Source of the DNA: Humulus lupulus
Taxonomy: Eukaryota > Streptophyta > Magnoliopsida > Rosales > Cannabaceae
Assembly (NCBI RefSeq): GCF_963169125.1
Contig: NC_084795.1
Coordinates: 195,274,214 to 195,338,213, forward strand
Length of the DNA: 64,000 nucleotides
Reading direction: 5' to 3'
Shown: one piece after another, positions 30,690-42,978 of the stretch
Position numbering within the stretch: position 1 is the first letter of the stretch
Layout of the letters: the number at the start of each line of letters is the position of its first letter
The notes under the pieces: model-generated
What the model was told of the DNA's origin: nothing
Database searches by the model: none
Seen by the model: the letters and a program-made list of their open reading frames with translations, nothing else
Translations under genes and position numbers: made by a program

Positions 30690-32128
30690 CATGCTAAGAT
30701 TTTATGTGTGATACATGCATGTGTATTTTCAATGGGGAAAATTCATTTATGTATATGTGGGTATTTATATTTTTTTATTCTAGGGTTTCATGATAATTTT
30801 TAAGAGTTTTGATTTGTATATTTTAAAGGATTAATGTTGGGATATTGTTTTTTTTTTTTAAGATCTTTTAAGAAATATGATTTTATTTTAATTTAAGGGA
30901 GCAATACTGGATTTGTATTGCTCCACTAAATTTTGATTTCTTGATAACGAAAATTCAAATTTGGATATTAGGAGAATGCTCATAGGATTCAGCCTAGGGT
31001 ATTATAAAAAAAAAGGGTTGTGAGTTATCTTTTGGTTTCTTGACTTTATTCTTAAATTTTGAGTTATGAACATGGTATTAATTGTGATATTTAATGTTTT
31101 TATCTCGCAAAGAATTCGACATGAACATACATAATAGTTTAAGCTTATTTTGATTTTGTTGTTAGTTTTGCATGATTAAATTTATTCTTTAATTGTTCAA
31201 GTATAGAAACATGTTATGGTGACTAGTTAAAAAGTGTTAAAAATGATGATGAGTATATTTAGAATGACTTATGCTTGCTGGTTTTATTTTACTTTTATTG
31301 TAATTTGAAAAAAAAAATATTATTTAAAAAGAAAGCAAAAATATGTCTTAAATTAATATTTTAAACTAAGACAAGGAAAGGGTGTAATTTCATACATGAT
31401 TATTGTATTTTTCTTTTAATATAATACATTCTGACATGGATAATAGGGATGTCATGATCACATGATGTATGATTATGATTATGAATATGAGTGTGAATTT
31501 GATATGAATATGATATGGTTACGATATTACATGCCTTACTTGTGTTTCCCTGTGTTTTCTTGAATATTATTGTATTTGTTTCTACTTCCATACTGGGCTT
31601 TAGATCGCATGCCTTACTTTCCCCCTTTCAGATCGACAATAGGGTTTCTCCTTGGCATGCACAGTGATGTGGGAAGTTCTGGTATCTAGGCATGTATGAC
31701 GCAGGGTGCCTTATGAGCGATTAAAGATCAAGATGAGCGCCAAGAATAATTAAGAATTATGTTATGGTTTATGTTCTTAATTACGTCTGTGAGACTTATT
31801 ATTATTAATTTTTTTTTTTCAAAGACAGCATAAAGACACAACATTTTTATTTCAAACTATTAGGCTCAAATCGCATGTATTATCAAGGCCCCACTGAACC
31901 TTTTTCTGTAAAATGGTATTTTTCTAATAAATATGAGTTCAGCGATGTTTTTATAAGGTAATAGATTAGAGCGTTCTTACATTAGTTAATTAAGTTAAAT
32001 ACCTTTTTTTTTTGTAAAAGCATGGGATCCCTTTGCCTTATACTTTTTTCTTAAAAAAAATAGAAATATTTATGTTTATGATTCAATGCGGTGTTCTTGG
32101 TAATATTATGAGAAATTAGGGTGTTACA
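30690..32128 (+). repeat. L4: right part of an older LTR holding T1
   Basis: AT-rich, non-coding. It contains the LTR-like phrase ATACTGGGCTTTAGATCGCA (about 31591-31610) and CCCCCTTTCAG, which parallel the G LTRs (41272-41310), and it ends TTAGGGTGTTACA at 32128. Its left part would lie beyond T1, outside the window. The internal region is not recognisable on either side, so it may be a solo LTR or a fragment. Confidence 0.55.
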
Positions 32129-32236
32129 TATCACTGGACGAAAAGGAACAAAAAGTTTGTCAACGACTATGGTGAAGGAGATTATGTAAGTTTAGCTTTA
32201 TTATATGTGAATTTGTTGATATGTTGAAGACCATGA

Positions 32237-32719
32237 ATGAGCAGCTATCAGTACATGTATATCAGCAGCTTCCACCTGAGAAATGTTCTGCAAAGAAACA
32301 TGGTGATGCAAAATTCATGTCAACAGTTTTACCAGAAGTATGTACATTTGTTTTCTGAACCTCAAACACCTCACATGTCTCAAGGTTCACCTTCTCAGCC
32401 TTCACCAAGCCATCTCGACATGCCTGCACCATCGTGGCCGTCTCAACCTCCGACCCACCCATACATGTATCAATGGTCGATGCCTCTCTACCCTCAGGCT
32501 TATCCTCCTCATATGATTGGACCTTCATCGCAACCTCCGCCTCCTCATATAAGTGGACCATCATCTCAACATCCTCCCTATCCCTATCCATACATGTATG
32601 GAGAAGGACGATCATCGTTATCTCCACAGTATCTGTGGCTGATGCCTCTACTAACACCACAACCACCGCAAGCACCGGAAGGGGACGATATGGACGACGT
32701 TGTGGATTTGAGAGATTAG
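32237..32719 (+). CDS. Proline/serine/tyrosine-rich ORF of unknown family (160 aa)
   Basis: Open frame after L4. The first 45 residues are ordinary; the rest is low complexity with PSQPSPSHLDMPAPSW, YMYQWSMPLYPQAYPPH and repeats of HISGPSSQ/MIGPSSQ, ending in an acidic DDMDDVVDLRD. Upstream (32129-32187) another coding-like stretch, HWTKRNKKFVNDYGEGDY, ends at a GTAAGT donor, so this could be the last exon of a longer, mostly lost gene. Proline-rich tails with acidic ends occur in some plant transposase-like proteins, but I recognise no domain. It may not be expressed. Confidence 0.35.
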   Translation: MSSYQYMYISSFHLRNVLQRNMVMQNSCQQFYQKYVHLFSEPQTPHMSQGSPSQPSPSHLDMPAPSWPSQPPTHPYMYQWSMPLYPQAYPPHMIGPSSQPPPPHISGPSSQHPPYPYPYMYGEGRSSLSPQYLWLMPLLTPQPPQAPEGDDMDDVVDLRD

Positions 32720-33619
32720 ATGTTTATATTAATCAATTACATTTAATTAATATGTTATTGTATGCATGAATATTGGTTTTGTAATCTTCACGAATTATTG
32801 TTTTTAAGCATATTTAATATGGATATCATTGTTTTTATGAATTAAAAAATATTATTTAAAAAATTATATTTTCTTTTAATAAATATTTTTTTATTAAACA
32901 AATTCTATCACGGAGACTTTTTTCGCCCCTAATAATAAAATACAATATTTTCATCATTAAGTTCAATCACAACATTACAATTTTGAGACATTGTAGTTAA
33001 CTGAAAAATTAAGATAATGATTGATATGAGAATAGACAACAAAGTACCATAAGTATTATAATGTGAAAATAAATATCAATAATTTGGAAAGTAAACATGA
33101 TGCATGAATGCAACAATTAAAACAAATAAACCTAACATTTACTATTCCACGAAAAAACTACACGACAATTAAAGTGTCGCCTTAGGGTCTGTCAAGTTAA
33201 TTTTAGATAGCTTATAAGACACTCTTATCTTTATTATTTAAAACTCAAAATAACTCATATTTTCTCCTTTTAAAAAAACATTGCTTTTTTGGTCAAGATA
33301 CAATTATCCACTACAAAAGCTTAATTGTATCTTCGTAAGTTAACACATTATTTCAGAATTTATGACTTAACTTAGAGAATGCCGCTTTATGGTCAGAAAA
33401 ACCTAAAATACATGATATTAGTATAACCAGAAACCTTCCTTAGTTGGACGGAAACAAAAGCCACCTCGAGGACCTAATCATATTTCATGGTGGTTTACTA
33501 ATACTGGAGATCGTAGGTCACATTGAGATATTAACCTTCTCCCATTTAATATTTTAGAATATATGTGTTTATTAAACTAATCAATTAATTGTAAATTAAT
33601 TAATACTTTATTAATAACC
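32720..33619. other. AT-rich spacer
   Basis: No ORF of note and no repeat that I can name. It continues across the solo LTR at 33625-37513 into 37519. Phrases such as GACGGAAACAAAAGCCACCT (33449-33468) look like eroded transposon sequence but are not assignable. Confidence 0.5.
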
Positions 33620-33624
33620 CTATG

Positions 33625-36600
33625 TGTAACGTCCTACATTTTTGGGTACCTTTAAACGACTCGGGTCGGGATTTTTTCCCCGAGTTAAGAATATTATGTT
33701 AAATAATATTATATTTGTTTGAAAATTATTCCATGAGTTATTGCTAGCAAAATTATGAATTTTGTGATTTAAAAGTCAAGATAAGACTTTCGGTCCTGGA
33801 CCGACACAAAAACCATGATCGGGTAAAAATCTCAGAAAATAAAATGAAAAACTATGGAAAATATATTTTGGGCATAAAATACATTCATAAAAACTAAAGT
33901 TTGGTCAAAAATAATAAACCTAAGGAAAAATGGAAAGTTTAGGGCATTTTGTGTTAAATGCCTAATTTTACCGAAATGAGGAATTTTATTCCATGAATGG
34001 ACCTTAGGTTAAATTTTATTGTGTGATTAATTAAATTAAATGTTAGAGACATTTAATTTAATTATTTAGTGTTAAGTTTTGTGTTTAAAACTTAATAAGA
34101 GTGAAAAAAGGTATAGAAAGTCAATTTGGACTTTTCTTCTTAGGAAATAATTATTAACCAGTATAAAAAAAATTATAAGTGGGTATTTGGGAGAGGTGGC
34201 CGGCTATGTGGGGTGTTAAAAAAGGATATGTACCAAAAAATTAATTAAGTTTAAATCTCTTTTAATTAAGAAGTCAAGTGGGCAAGTGGGTAGAAAAGTA
34301 CTTTAAGTGTTTTGTGATATTTTGAAGAGTTTTGTGAGCCATTCTAACCCCGAAACCGACCACACCTCTCTCCCATTCACTCTCATCTGATTTTCTTGAA
34401 GACTCTCTCAAGTTTTCTCTCCATTTTCAACCCCAAGAACACCCAGGAGACTTGGAAGCTAAGTCTTGGTCTAGGAAGGGTTTTCCCTAAGGTCAAGTTT
34501 CATTAATCTAGACTTTTGTAAAGTTTTAATCATAGAGTTTCAAATATCTAATTATCTATGTTGTTGGGGGAAGTTGGTTAGGGTTTTTAAAATGTTTTGA
34601 AGGAGCCAAAACTAGTAGGAAGATCCACACCATAAGCAAGAACACCAAAGAGGTAAAAAGTTTACTTTTATGGTTGTTATTGTATGATTTTTAGTTTTAA
34701 GCATTATGGTAGTTGTTTTATAATTTTTATGATTCTTGTGTATTGATTTTTGAAAATAGGAACCAAAACCCCCAAGGGTTTGTAGGAAACCTTAAAACAA
34801 AATACATGTTTTGAGCTGTGACTTCCAAGGGTCTAGTATCCACTGTATATTGATTTTGTAAAATTTAATTATACTGTGGTGTTGTGAGATTGAGTACATA
34901 ATATTGAGCTTTTGAAACACTCAAAAATGTTTAGAAATGAGAGTTATGCTATTTCAAAGTTTAGGTAAAAAACTGTTTTTTCGTATTCTTATTTTTGGAA
35001 CCAAGTTTGGACAGCCACTGTATAGGCCAAATGAACCCAATTTTTTCTAAAATTTGTGTACATATTTTTGACATAACCTAGTATTCCACTGTAAAATTTG
35101 GTAAGAAAATACTGAACGGCTTGAAAGTTATTAACTGTCAAAGTTTAGAAAAAAATAAAGACTTAAAAATAAGGTCATTTTTACCTCATTGTTGGAAAAT
35201 GATTTCACCAATAAAAAATACTTATTTTGACCTAACATTTTACAAAGACCTAAATGGCATGCCAAAAATAGAATCGGGAAATTTTGGTAACAATTGGGTA
35301 AGTAAATTTCAAGTTATGAACTAACAAAGTATGTAGTTAAAAATGTGAAAAATAGGGTTTTCACACTTAGTGCAAAAATGAGATTTTGGAACTTAAGGTA
35401 AAAAGTAAAATTTTGCTTATTTCAAGATATAAACTTGGTAAGTCTTGAAAACATATTTTCACTAAAATTCCACTTTGAGTTTAGTGTGAATTATTTTTAT
35501 TAAAGAATTTTTATTTTTTAAAAAATAAGAGATTTAATTTATTAATAGTTAATAACTTTAAAAGAGGGTTTAAAACCCTATCTTTGTAGAAAATAATTAA
35601 GTAAATTATTTTTTTCTAGTAAGTAAAATTGATTAATTGATTTTGGAAAATTAACTAGTCAAGAAGGGAAATTTTTAACGGTTTTCCAAATTAAGACAAA
35701 TTAGGAAATTTTCTTAAAACGGTTTTTCAAGATTAAAACCTTAAGAAAAAAAAGGGAAATTAAGAGTTTATTTTCTTTGAAAATAATTAAGGAATTTATT
35801 AGTATTTTCTGGATATAATACTGGCTAAATCTTACATATTTTAACCAACTTGTTGAAAGTGCGGATTAATAACGATACCTTGAAAGAATAAGATTTTTAG
35901 CAGATTGTGGGAAAATACTATTATGATACCCGAGCCTAGGTATCGAGACCTTAGGATAGGTCTCCACGAGACTTAGAGTGTAGTCTCAAATATTTTTGTA
36001 TGAATTTCCTTAATGGGTTTAAAACCAAATAAGGATCATAAATCCTTACAAATGATTTTGAAAATGACCAAACTGCCCAAAATAACAATAATGAATTATG
36101 TGCCATAATTAATCTGAGAATACTGTATGGATAACTACAGTATTGGCTAAGCGTAACTGGACTGAACATTGGAGGGTGAAAACCTACTGAGTGCTAAGGA
36201 CTCCAAGTAAGTCAACTTATATTGTATGGCTGCAACATGAAACGATTATTGTATTGTATGTTAGTATAGGGATACATGCACATATATACATTGTCGTAGA
36301 AAGTTTCTTAGAGACGTTAGTCTAGTGAGTGCTGATTTAGAAAATATTAATGGTGGAGATCCTTCATATCCTAGATGGCTGATCCCCGTCGCACTACTTT
36401 ATTTTATTATGTCCGGCTCATTACTGCGACGAGTGGCCAAGAGGTGAGGATCGCTGGTTAAACCTAGGGGCCCTCATGCTAATCAATGAACGGTTAGAAC
36501 CCGAGCAAGTGCTGTGATAAGTTATTCCCGGATAACAGCCGTTAATATTGGCCATTCAGTGAGAGTGCCTAGAGATACTAGGGGTTGCCAGATTGAGTGA

Positions 36601-37513
36601 GGCTAAACACCCTAGGGGAAACTGCTCACTAGCACAACTTATTAGCATAGAAGTCTCTGTAAAACTGTGTAAATTCGATTTCACTCTTGGATAAGTAGTG
36701 ATGCCCTAGGTAACGCGATAGTTACCCTTGATGGAGATATTTATTGGCTAGATCTTAGTGTTGAGACTCGGTTCTCTCTTACGGATTAGCAATTATGTTG
36801 GAGGGCGCATTACGCCTGAATTGTTGGAAATTGTCGAGCGTTGGTCTCGAATTATATTTTGATATGATATATCTTCTTGCTCTGGGATTTTCTAAGTGCA
36901 GGAGTATATTTGTTGATAATATATAGTTGTGATATAATATATATGCTTGCTCTCGGATTTTCTAAGTGCAGGGATATATTTGTTGATAAGATATAGTTGT
37001 GATATAATATATCTGCTTGTTCTGGGACTTTTTGCGTGCAGGGTTTTATATGTTTATAGGAAATAATTTATCATTGGTTATCAGGCATGACCATAAGTTT
37101 GCCAGGACGCTTTTGCGTTCTTGAAATTGATTGTGTAGGGTCCGGATGGATCCGAAACCCTAATTCTCTACATCCTTTGTTTTAAGGTTGAACTTACTAA
37201 GCGTTTTCGCTTACCTAGTTGTTTCATGTTGTAGGTAAGAGCAAGGGCAAGGAAGAGCAGTGAGCGCTGGAGTCTATCTTGCAAATGTACATGTGGACCG
37301 ACCTTTTAGGAAGCCGTTTTATTTTTGGAAATGCTGTGTAATTTTCCTAAACTAGACTCACTCTACTCTGTATAAAATATGTTGTAACTAAATGTTAAGT
37401 ATGGCCATACGACTTCTTAAAAATATTTTTTTATTCAGGTTTTTGAGACATTTTGTTAAATGAAAACATTTATATTTCCGTATTATCGAGTCTTGAAAAT
37501 CCGGGTGGTTACA
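33625..37513 (+). mobile_element. Solo LTR of a Gypsy-type element (3,889 bp)
   Basis: Starts TGTAACGTCCTACATTTTTG, ends AATCCGGGTGGTTACA and is flanked by CTATG on both sides (33620-33624, 37514-37518). Inside is the phrase ATGTTGTAGGTAAGAGCAAG (37227-37246), which parallels GGTGTAGGTAAGGGCAAGGG in the N1 LTR (21614-21633). No coding domains, so it is a solo LTR formed by LTR-LTR recombination. It carries a 70-bp tandem repeat (36861-37060). Unusually long for an LTR, though Tekay/Del LTRs can reach several kilobases. Confidence 0.88.
36861..37060 (+). repeat. 70-bp tandem repeat (about 2.8 copies) in the solo LTR
   Basis: The phrase TCTGGGATTTTCTAAGTGCA recurs at 36881, 36951 and 37021 with small changes, a period of exactly 70. 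Units also share GATATAATATAT and TGTTGATAA(G/T)ATATAGTTG. Confidence 0.9.
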
Positions 37514-37518
37514 CTATG

Positions 37519-38378
37519 AATGTGATTAATTAAACAAATCATATAATTATAAACGATCTTGTTTCTACAATTAAAATGATCTAAATAATTACCCATTGCA
37601 TTCATCTAACTTTACTAAAACACTTTTTACATAAAGTTGGTTATCTTAAAAAGCCATTAATTACTTTTGTCTTTATTATGGTATGATTTACCATGTTTTA
37701 ACTACTTAGGTCAATCCTAGATAATCATGTTTCTAAAATATGGATGATAAATTAAAATTGTGTGGGGTTTCATGTATGGAAAGTAATAAACTAATGCATG
37801 ATCATGTTATCAATCAAATATCAATTAATATTTATTTAAATAAATAAACAATAAATGATGAAGCGAGTACTATTGGTTATTTCTAAATTATAACCCTTGA
37901 AATATAGAAATTAAAATTATAAAATGGGCTTTAGTTGTTTTCAAGACTCCAAACTCCTTCTCCTTCTTTTAAGCCCATCTTCATAGTTCTTAGGAATCAA
38001 TTAGGCCCAATAATTAATTAGAAACTATTATTCTATTAATTGATTTAACTAAAACTAGTTTTTTTTTTAAATATCCATTTTAATCATTCTTTTAATTTAG
38101 TTGAATTTAAATAATTAAAAGAATCAAATTCAAGTAATTATTTAAACTTAAGATAAGATCTTAATCAACTAAAAGATATTTTATTTTTCTAATAAAAAAA
38201 ATAAGATAATTAATTTTTAAATTCAAATTATTTAAAGAATTAATTAAACAAAAGACATAAGTTAAAAATTAGGGTTTTTTCGAGCACCATTGAATGGTGC
38301 CCTAATGATAGGAATAAAAACTAATTGAAATGTTTGTTTTGTGTGGATTATGATTTAATTTATTATTTGGAATAATAG
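37519..38378. other. AT-rich spacer left of element G
   Basis: No gene seen. It contains one perfect 8-bp inverted repeat, GCACCATT-G-AATGGTGC (38284-38300). Several phrases (AGCCCATCTTCATAGTTCTT, 37973-37992) look like part of an eroded LTR, but I cannot place them. Confidence 0.5.
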
Positions 38379-41300
38379 TGTAATGTTTGTTTAATTATTA
38401 GTGTTTAATTTTTTTTAAGTGTGACAACATTATGTGATTAGAAAAGGTTGCATTTTTATTTACATAGAGTGTGTGTGTGTGGACTTGTTTTATTTTCATT
38501 TCATTTAGTTTAAGAAAATAAAAGGAAAATAAAAGGGTTGTCATCTTTTGGGATAAGATGACAAGGCTTATCAAATAGACTGTGTTTACATTGGGATAGG
38601 GTTTAGGTGAGCTGTAAGGAGAGAAAATTGTGGGATTTAGGCTTAATTGGTGGGATTGAAGCATATTTTGTGGGATAAGAATTTGAGCTTTCACACCTAG
38701 GTTTTTCACTAGGGTTTCGACCACCTAGTCTATAAATAGGATGAGAAGTGTTGTCTTATCTTTTAGCAACGTGAAACCGAAATCAAGGAACAAAAAAGGG
38801 AAAACGCAAAGCTTTGGTGCTAGAGGAAAGGAAGAAGAGCAAAAGGTTAAGGTCTAAGGTGGTAAGGCTTAATTTGTAGTTTAGATTCTATTTTCTTCCT
38901 TCCTTTTCTAATTTAGATTAGTATATGTTTTGATAATCGAGGTTTGAGTTTTGGAGACATATCCTAGAAGGACACAAGCTTTGGGTTTAGTCACCATCAA
39001 GAAAATCAAAGTAAATAAGATTTACAACTTTTTGTTTTGGTAGTATAAACATGCATGATTTTTTTGTGTTGTTGAACTTTTTCTTTTGAAATGGTTATAG
39101 TGTAGCAGCTGCCTTATTTTGTGGGATTTTGGAATGTAGTTCAAATGGTTTTTGTGTCTTGCAAATTAAAGGTTCTAATGCAAGCATGTATGAAATGGTC
39201 ATTTTGAGAAATGGATTTTTAAGGGTTCAACTAGCATGGTAAATTGGTTATGGTAATTGTTTTGATTGTTCTAACTTATTTCTATGGATTGTTGGAGAAG
39301 CAGAATGGATGCTAGGATGTCATGATCTATGTTGTTGAACTATTTTTAAGATTTGTGTGCATACGTTTCTGCCACTACATTGTTTAAAGGGATTTAGATT
39401 TGTTTTGGATGAATCATTGTTGCGTTGTATTTTTCATACATTAGGGAGCTTGTTAGAGTTGCGTGATTAATCAAAAATTATTTTGTGAGCACTATGAGTT
39501 TCGGCCATGACATTGTTTTAGGCCTAGGTATCTATTTTAAATTGATTGAACGCATGATGATTATTTATGTACTAACACTAATAGAAAAACATGCTAGGTT
39601 TTATGGTATTTTTTTTTTATAAGCATGTTCTACTATGATTCTCGTCTTGATGATTTGAATAAAGATGCATGAAGTGATTTTGTGGTAAACTTAGTTGTTA
39701 AGTCCTATGTGTATTGCGGACTAAGCTATATTGCATGGTGTGATATTGTTCCAATTGCATAAATGAGATCAAGGATTATTAGGGATTTGCATAAGATGTT
39801 AGAAAGCATGTTGGACCTATACATGTATTGTTGGTATATTATTAATGTTAAAATTGGTTATTTTGTAATTCTATGTTACTTGCTGAATTTTATTGTTTAT
39901 TTAGCAAGTATGAGTAAACTAGGAGTGAGTTTGATACCATGATTTCATGATATATGCTAAAGATGAAAAGGATTAGTTTCATATATTTTCCTCTTTCATT
40001 TCATTAAGGAAACCTATGATTCTATGTGAATTTATATGCTTACAAGATAAAAGCAAATAAATGAATGACATGCTTAATTTTTATTTTTATGTTTATGAGA
40101 TTAGCAAGCATGTGTATCTAAGGGTGGTTTTGTGCCATGATGATATTGTATATATAATTATAAACATTAAACAAGTTTGTATGTATGTTTGGATTAAAGT
40201 TTGTTATCCTTTGCCTATTGTCGATTTAGGCCATGATTAGTTTATGAGTTTTGGTTTTGATTTTTGAGATTAAGTCTTGATGCATGATTTCCAATGGTTT
40301 TAAGATGTCAAAATGGTAGCAAGCATGCTAGGAAAAATTAATAGGTAATTAGTTAAGTGTTAATATTGCTTGCTGAATTTTGTAAAATTGTTAAGAAATA
40401 AGTATATGAAATAAAAATCTTTGGCATACTTTTCAAGAATGGTCACACATATGCATGTTACATGAAAATGCATTCTTACGCATAATTATATGTTAAATGT
40501 GTAAGTTTAGGTTCCTTGCATGAAGACCTTTAAGGTTGATATGCATATCAACATTGTTTTTCATGATGTGATGTGTGACATTCAAGCATGATTATGTGTA
40601 TGAGATTATGCTGGAATCTAGGAAGTGGTGCAACTTGTTATGAGATAGATGTCGCGTGTGCATGGCCCATGCACTCATGTGACATGTTCAGATGCGTGTA
40701 TGTGTGTTTTACACGGTATTAACACAAGTGTTTTGATTATTATTCTAGGCTCGTTGTGAAGTGTTCCCGCACTTATTTTGCTTAGAGTTGAGGTAAAGAT
40801 TTTAGCTAGATTTATGTTTGGTTTTTAATGGACTCTAGTTATGCGATATGTGTGAATTTGTTTATGTTTGCTTAACCTAGTGCTACAACATTATTAAAGG
40901 CAAGCGTGCCTAAGATTCTAGCCAAAAGGGTACCAGGGAAATTCAAGGCCAAAAGGGTGTCAGGTGAATTATGGCCAAAAGGGTGCCATGGAAGTGACCA
41001 AAAGGGAGTCACACGTGATCATTGGACAATAGGGGTGTCATGATCTTATATTGTATGCTTATGATTATGTTGCTTATGACCTTATGTTGTATGATTATGC
41101 TCATGATGCAAATGATATTATGGGTATGATTATGATCTTATGATTTGCGATTATGCTTATGCCACAAAGAGTCTCATGTTTAAGATTATGATTTATGATG
41201 ATAATGATTGCTATAATAAAAGTATTTTAGGAATGTACGAGATATGTTGTATGAATTTTTTGTACTTTCATACTGGGCTTTTAGCTCACCCCATTACTTT

Positions 41301-41626
41301 TCCCCCTTGCAGGTAAACACTTGGTAGACTTGTTTGGCGCGCATGGTGAGCTCATTCAATTTTCCATAAGTATGTATGTCTGATGAGGGGAGCTATTGAA
41401 CGAAAAAATGATCCGGAACGCCACAATGCCTTGGAGTCTTTCATTATGTTAATTTATCAGTGATATGTACTTATTATTTTTAAGACTGCATCAAATTCTC
41501 TTTTGTTTTGAACATTGGATACAAACTCTGCATCTATTTTAAATAAAGACCCGCTGTATTTTGCAGTCAGATTATGTAATCTATGAAGTTATTATTAAAA
41601 TTAGTATTTTAATAAAGATAGGAAAT
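38379..41626 (+). repeat. G 5' LTR (about 3.2 kb)
   Basis: Non-coding. TATA box CTATAAATAGG at 38730-38740. A run of GGCCAAAAGGGTGYCA-type units (40918-41040, about 30-bp period) and a TTATGATTATG-rich stretch (41040-41200). The R/U5-like part, ATACTGGGCTTTTAGCTCAC (41271-41290), to AATAAAGATAGGAAATGAGA aligns with the 3' copy at 44130-46420. The right end is altered: the 3' copy ends GGGGCGTTATA, whereas here an unrelated exon-like stretch follows. Confidence 0.7.
40911..41040 (+). repeat. Minisatellite in the G LTR
   Basis: Four to five irregular units, each with CCAAAAGGG(T/A)G(T/C/A)CA, about 25-35 bp apart. The partner cluster in the 3' LTR at about 43818-43900 is more degenerate. Confidence 0.7.
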
Positions 41627-41790
41627 GAGAGACGGTCCTTCAAATCTTGGCTTCAAGAAATCCCTCAACATACATATTGAAGAGTGGGAAAAATACTTGA
41701 CTCACCATGTTGTAAGTTGTGTTGTTTTCTGTTTGTTTTGTTAGCATTATAATAGTAGTTTTTTTTGTTATTCCTTTCAGTACTAGAGCC
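41627..41790 (+). other. Exon-like stretch with splice signals between G LTR and gag
   Basis: Reads DGPSNLGFKKSLNIHIEEWE then KYLTHH, followed by a donor, GTTGTAAGTTG, and an acceptor, TTCCTTTCAG, at 41771-41780. The acceptor is next to TACTAGAGCC, which could be a degraded primer-binding site (Met-tRNA type is TGGTATCAGAGC). It could be a captured gene fragment or chance. I recognise no family. Confidence 0.3.
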
Positions 41791-41869
41791 ACTAAGAATC
41801 AGATTCACTCTTTTCTCATGATCAAATCAACTTGGACTTTAGAATTCCATTATGTAAACCAGAGGAGTA

Positions 41870-42978
41870 GTGATGGGAAAAGGGAGAGGAGCTGGCCTAG
41901 GAGGAGGAAGGGGCAAAGGTCGTGGTACAACCGCTAACCCAAACATGGCTGGCATCACTGAGGACCCAATACCTCCCACAGACGAAATTCTTGAGGTGCC
42001 TCTAGCACCCGCTGCTAACGACCAAGCAAGACAAGTGGCAAGGTTGAGAGAGCAGGTAAGGGCAAGAGAGAAGGAATTGGCTCGCGTTGGGCAAGCGCCA
42101 CCAGCACCATCTGCACCATCTGCACCAACATTAGCACAACAGGTGCCAGCGAGTCTGGGGGTACAAATTCATGGATTCGAACCAGTGTATGAGAGGTTCA
42201 GAAAACATTCCCCACCAAACTTTGAGGGGAAACCGGATCCTATGGAGGCCGAATATTGGCTCAAGTCAGGGGAGGCTATTTTTGAGCACATGGAATTAAA
42301 TGACTGGGAAAGGATATCATGTGCATCCCACTTACTAAAGAAGGATGCAAGAATCTGATGGGACGTCATCAGACAGACAGAAGACTTAGCCACTGTGACT
42401 TGGAATGATTTCGTGTTACCTTCAATAAGAAGTATTATAGTGTTGCAGTGATGGCCACCGATGTTGATGAGTTCGTGATGTTAGTTCAAGGGAATCGTAC
42501 TGTCACAGAATACGCACAACAATTTGACAGGTTTGCTAGGTTTGCAATAGAAATAGTCCCGAATGAAGCCATAAGGATCCATTGCTTCATTATGGGATTG
42601 AAACCGATGATAGCAAGAGACATCAAGTTGACTAGTGTGGGGATAGACAGTTACACTGAGATCCTGGACAGAGTCTTGGATGTAGAGTTCATGGAAGACC
42701 AAATCTGGAAAATTGGGGCAGCTAGGAGAGAGTCAAGGAAGAATCACTCAGGGCCAAGTGACAACAAGAGAAAATTTCATGAGGGTCAGGGCAGTGGATC
42801 TAACAAGAAGTCAAAACTAGCAACCCAGAGCAATGGCAATAGTAACCAGCAGGACCGTAGAACCGAGTTCCCATTTTGTCATAAATGTAATCATAAGCAC
42901 CCGAGTGAGTGTAGGGTAAACACTAGAAAATTCTTCAAGTGTGGTCAGGAGGGTCATATAAAGAGGAACAGTCCATAG
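41870..42978 (+). pseudogene. G gag
   Basis: Starts MMGKGRGAGLGGGRGKGRG, a basic Gly/Arg N-terminus, then an acidic/Pro segment and a short coiled coil (QVARLREQVRAREKELARV). The capsid part is YERFRKHSPPNFEGKPDPME, WLKSGEAIFEHMELNDWERI, then TVTEYAQQFDRFARFAIEIV. One stop (42356-42358) and a one-base frameshift near 42410 split it. The zinc knuckle reads FFKCGQEGHIKRNSP, so two of the three cysteines of CCHC are lost. Related to the gag of O and N1 (KLTSVGIDSYTEILDRVLDV corresponds to their KITSVPGQTTYAQAVEKAL). Confidence 0.83.

Noticed and set aside
35121..35324. 67-aa frame in the 3.9-kb solo LTR
   Set aside because: An isolated AT-rich frame in an LTR that has no other coding sign.
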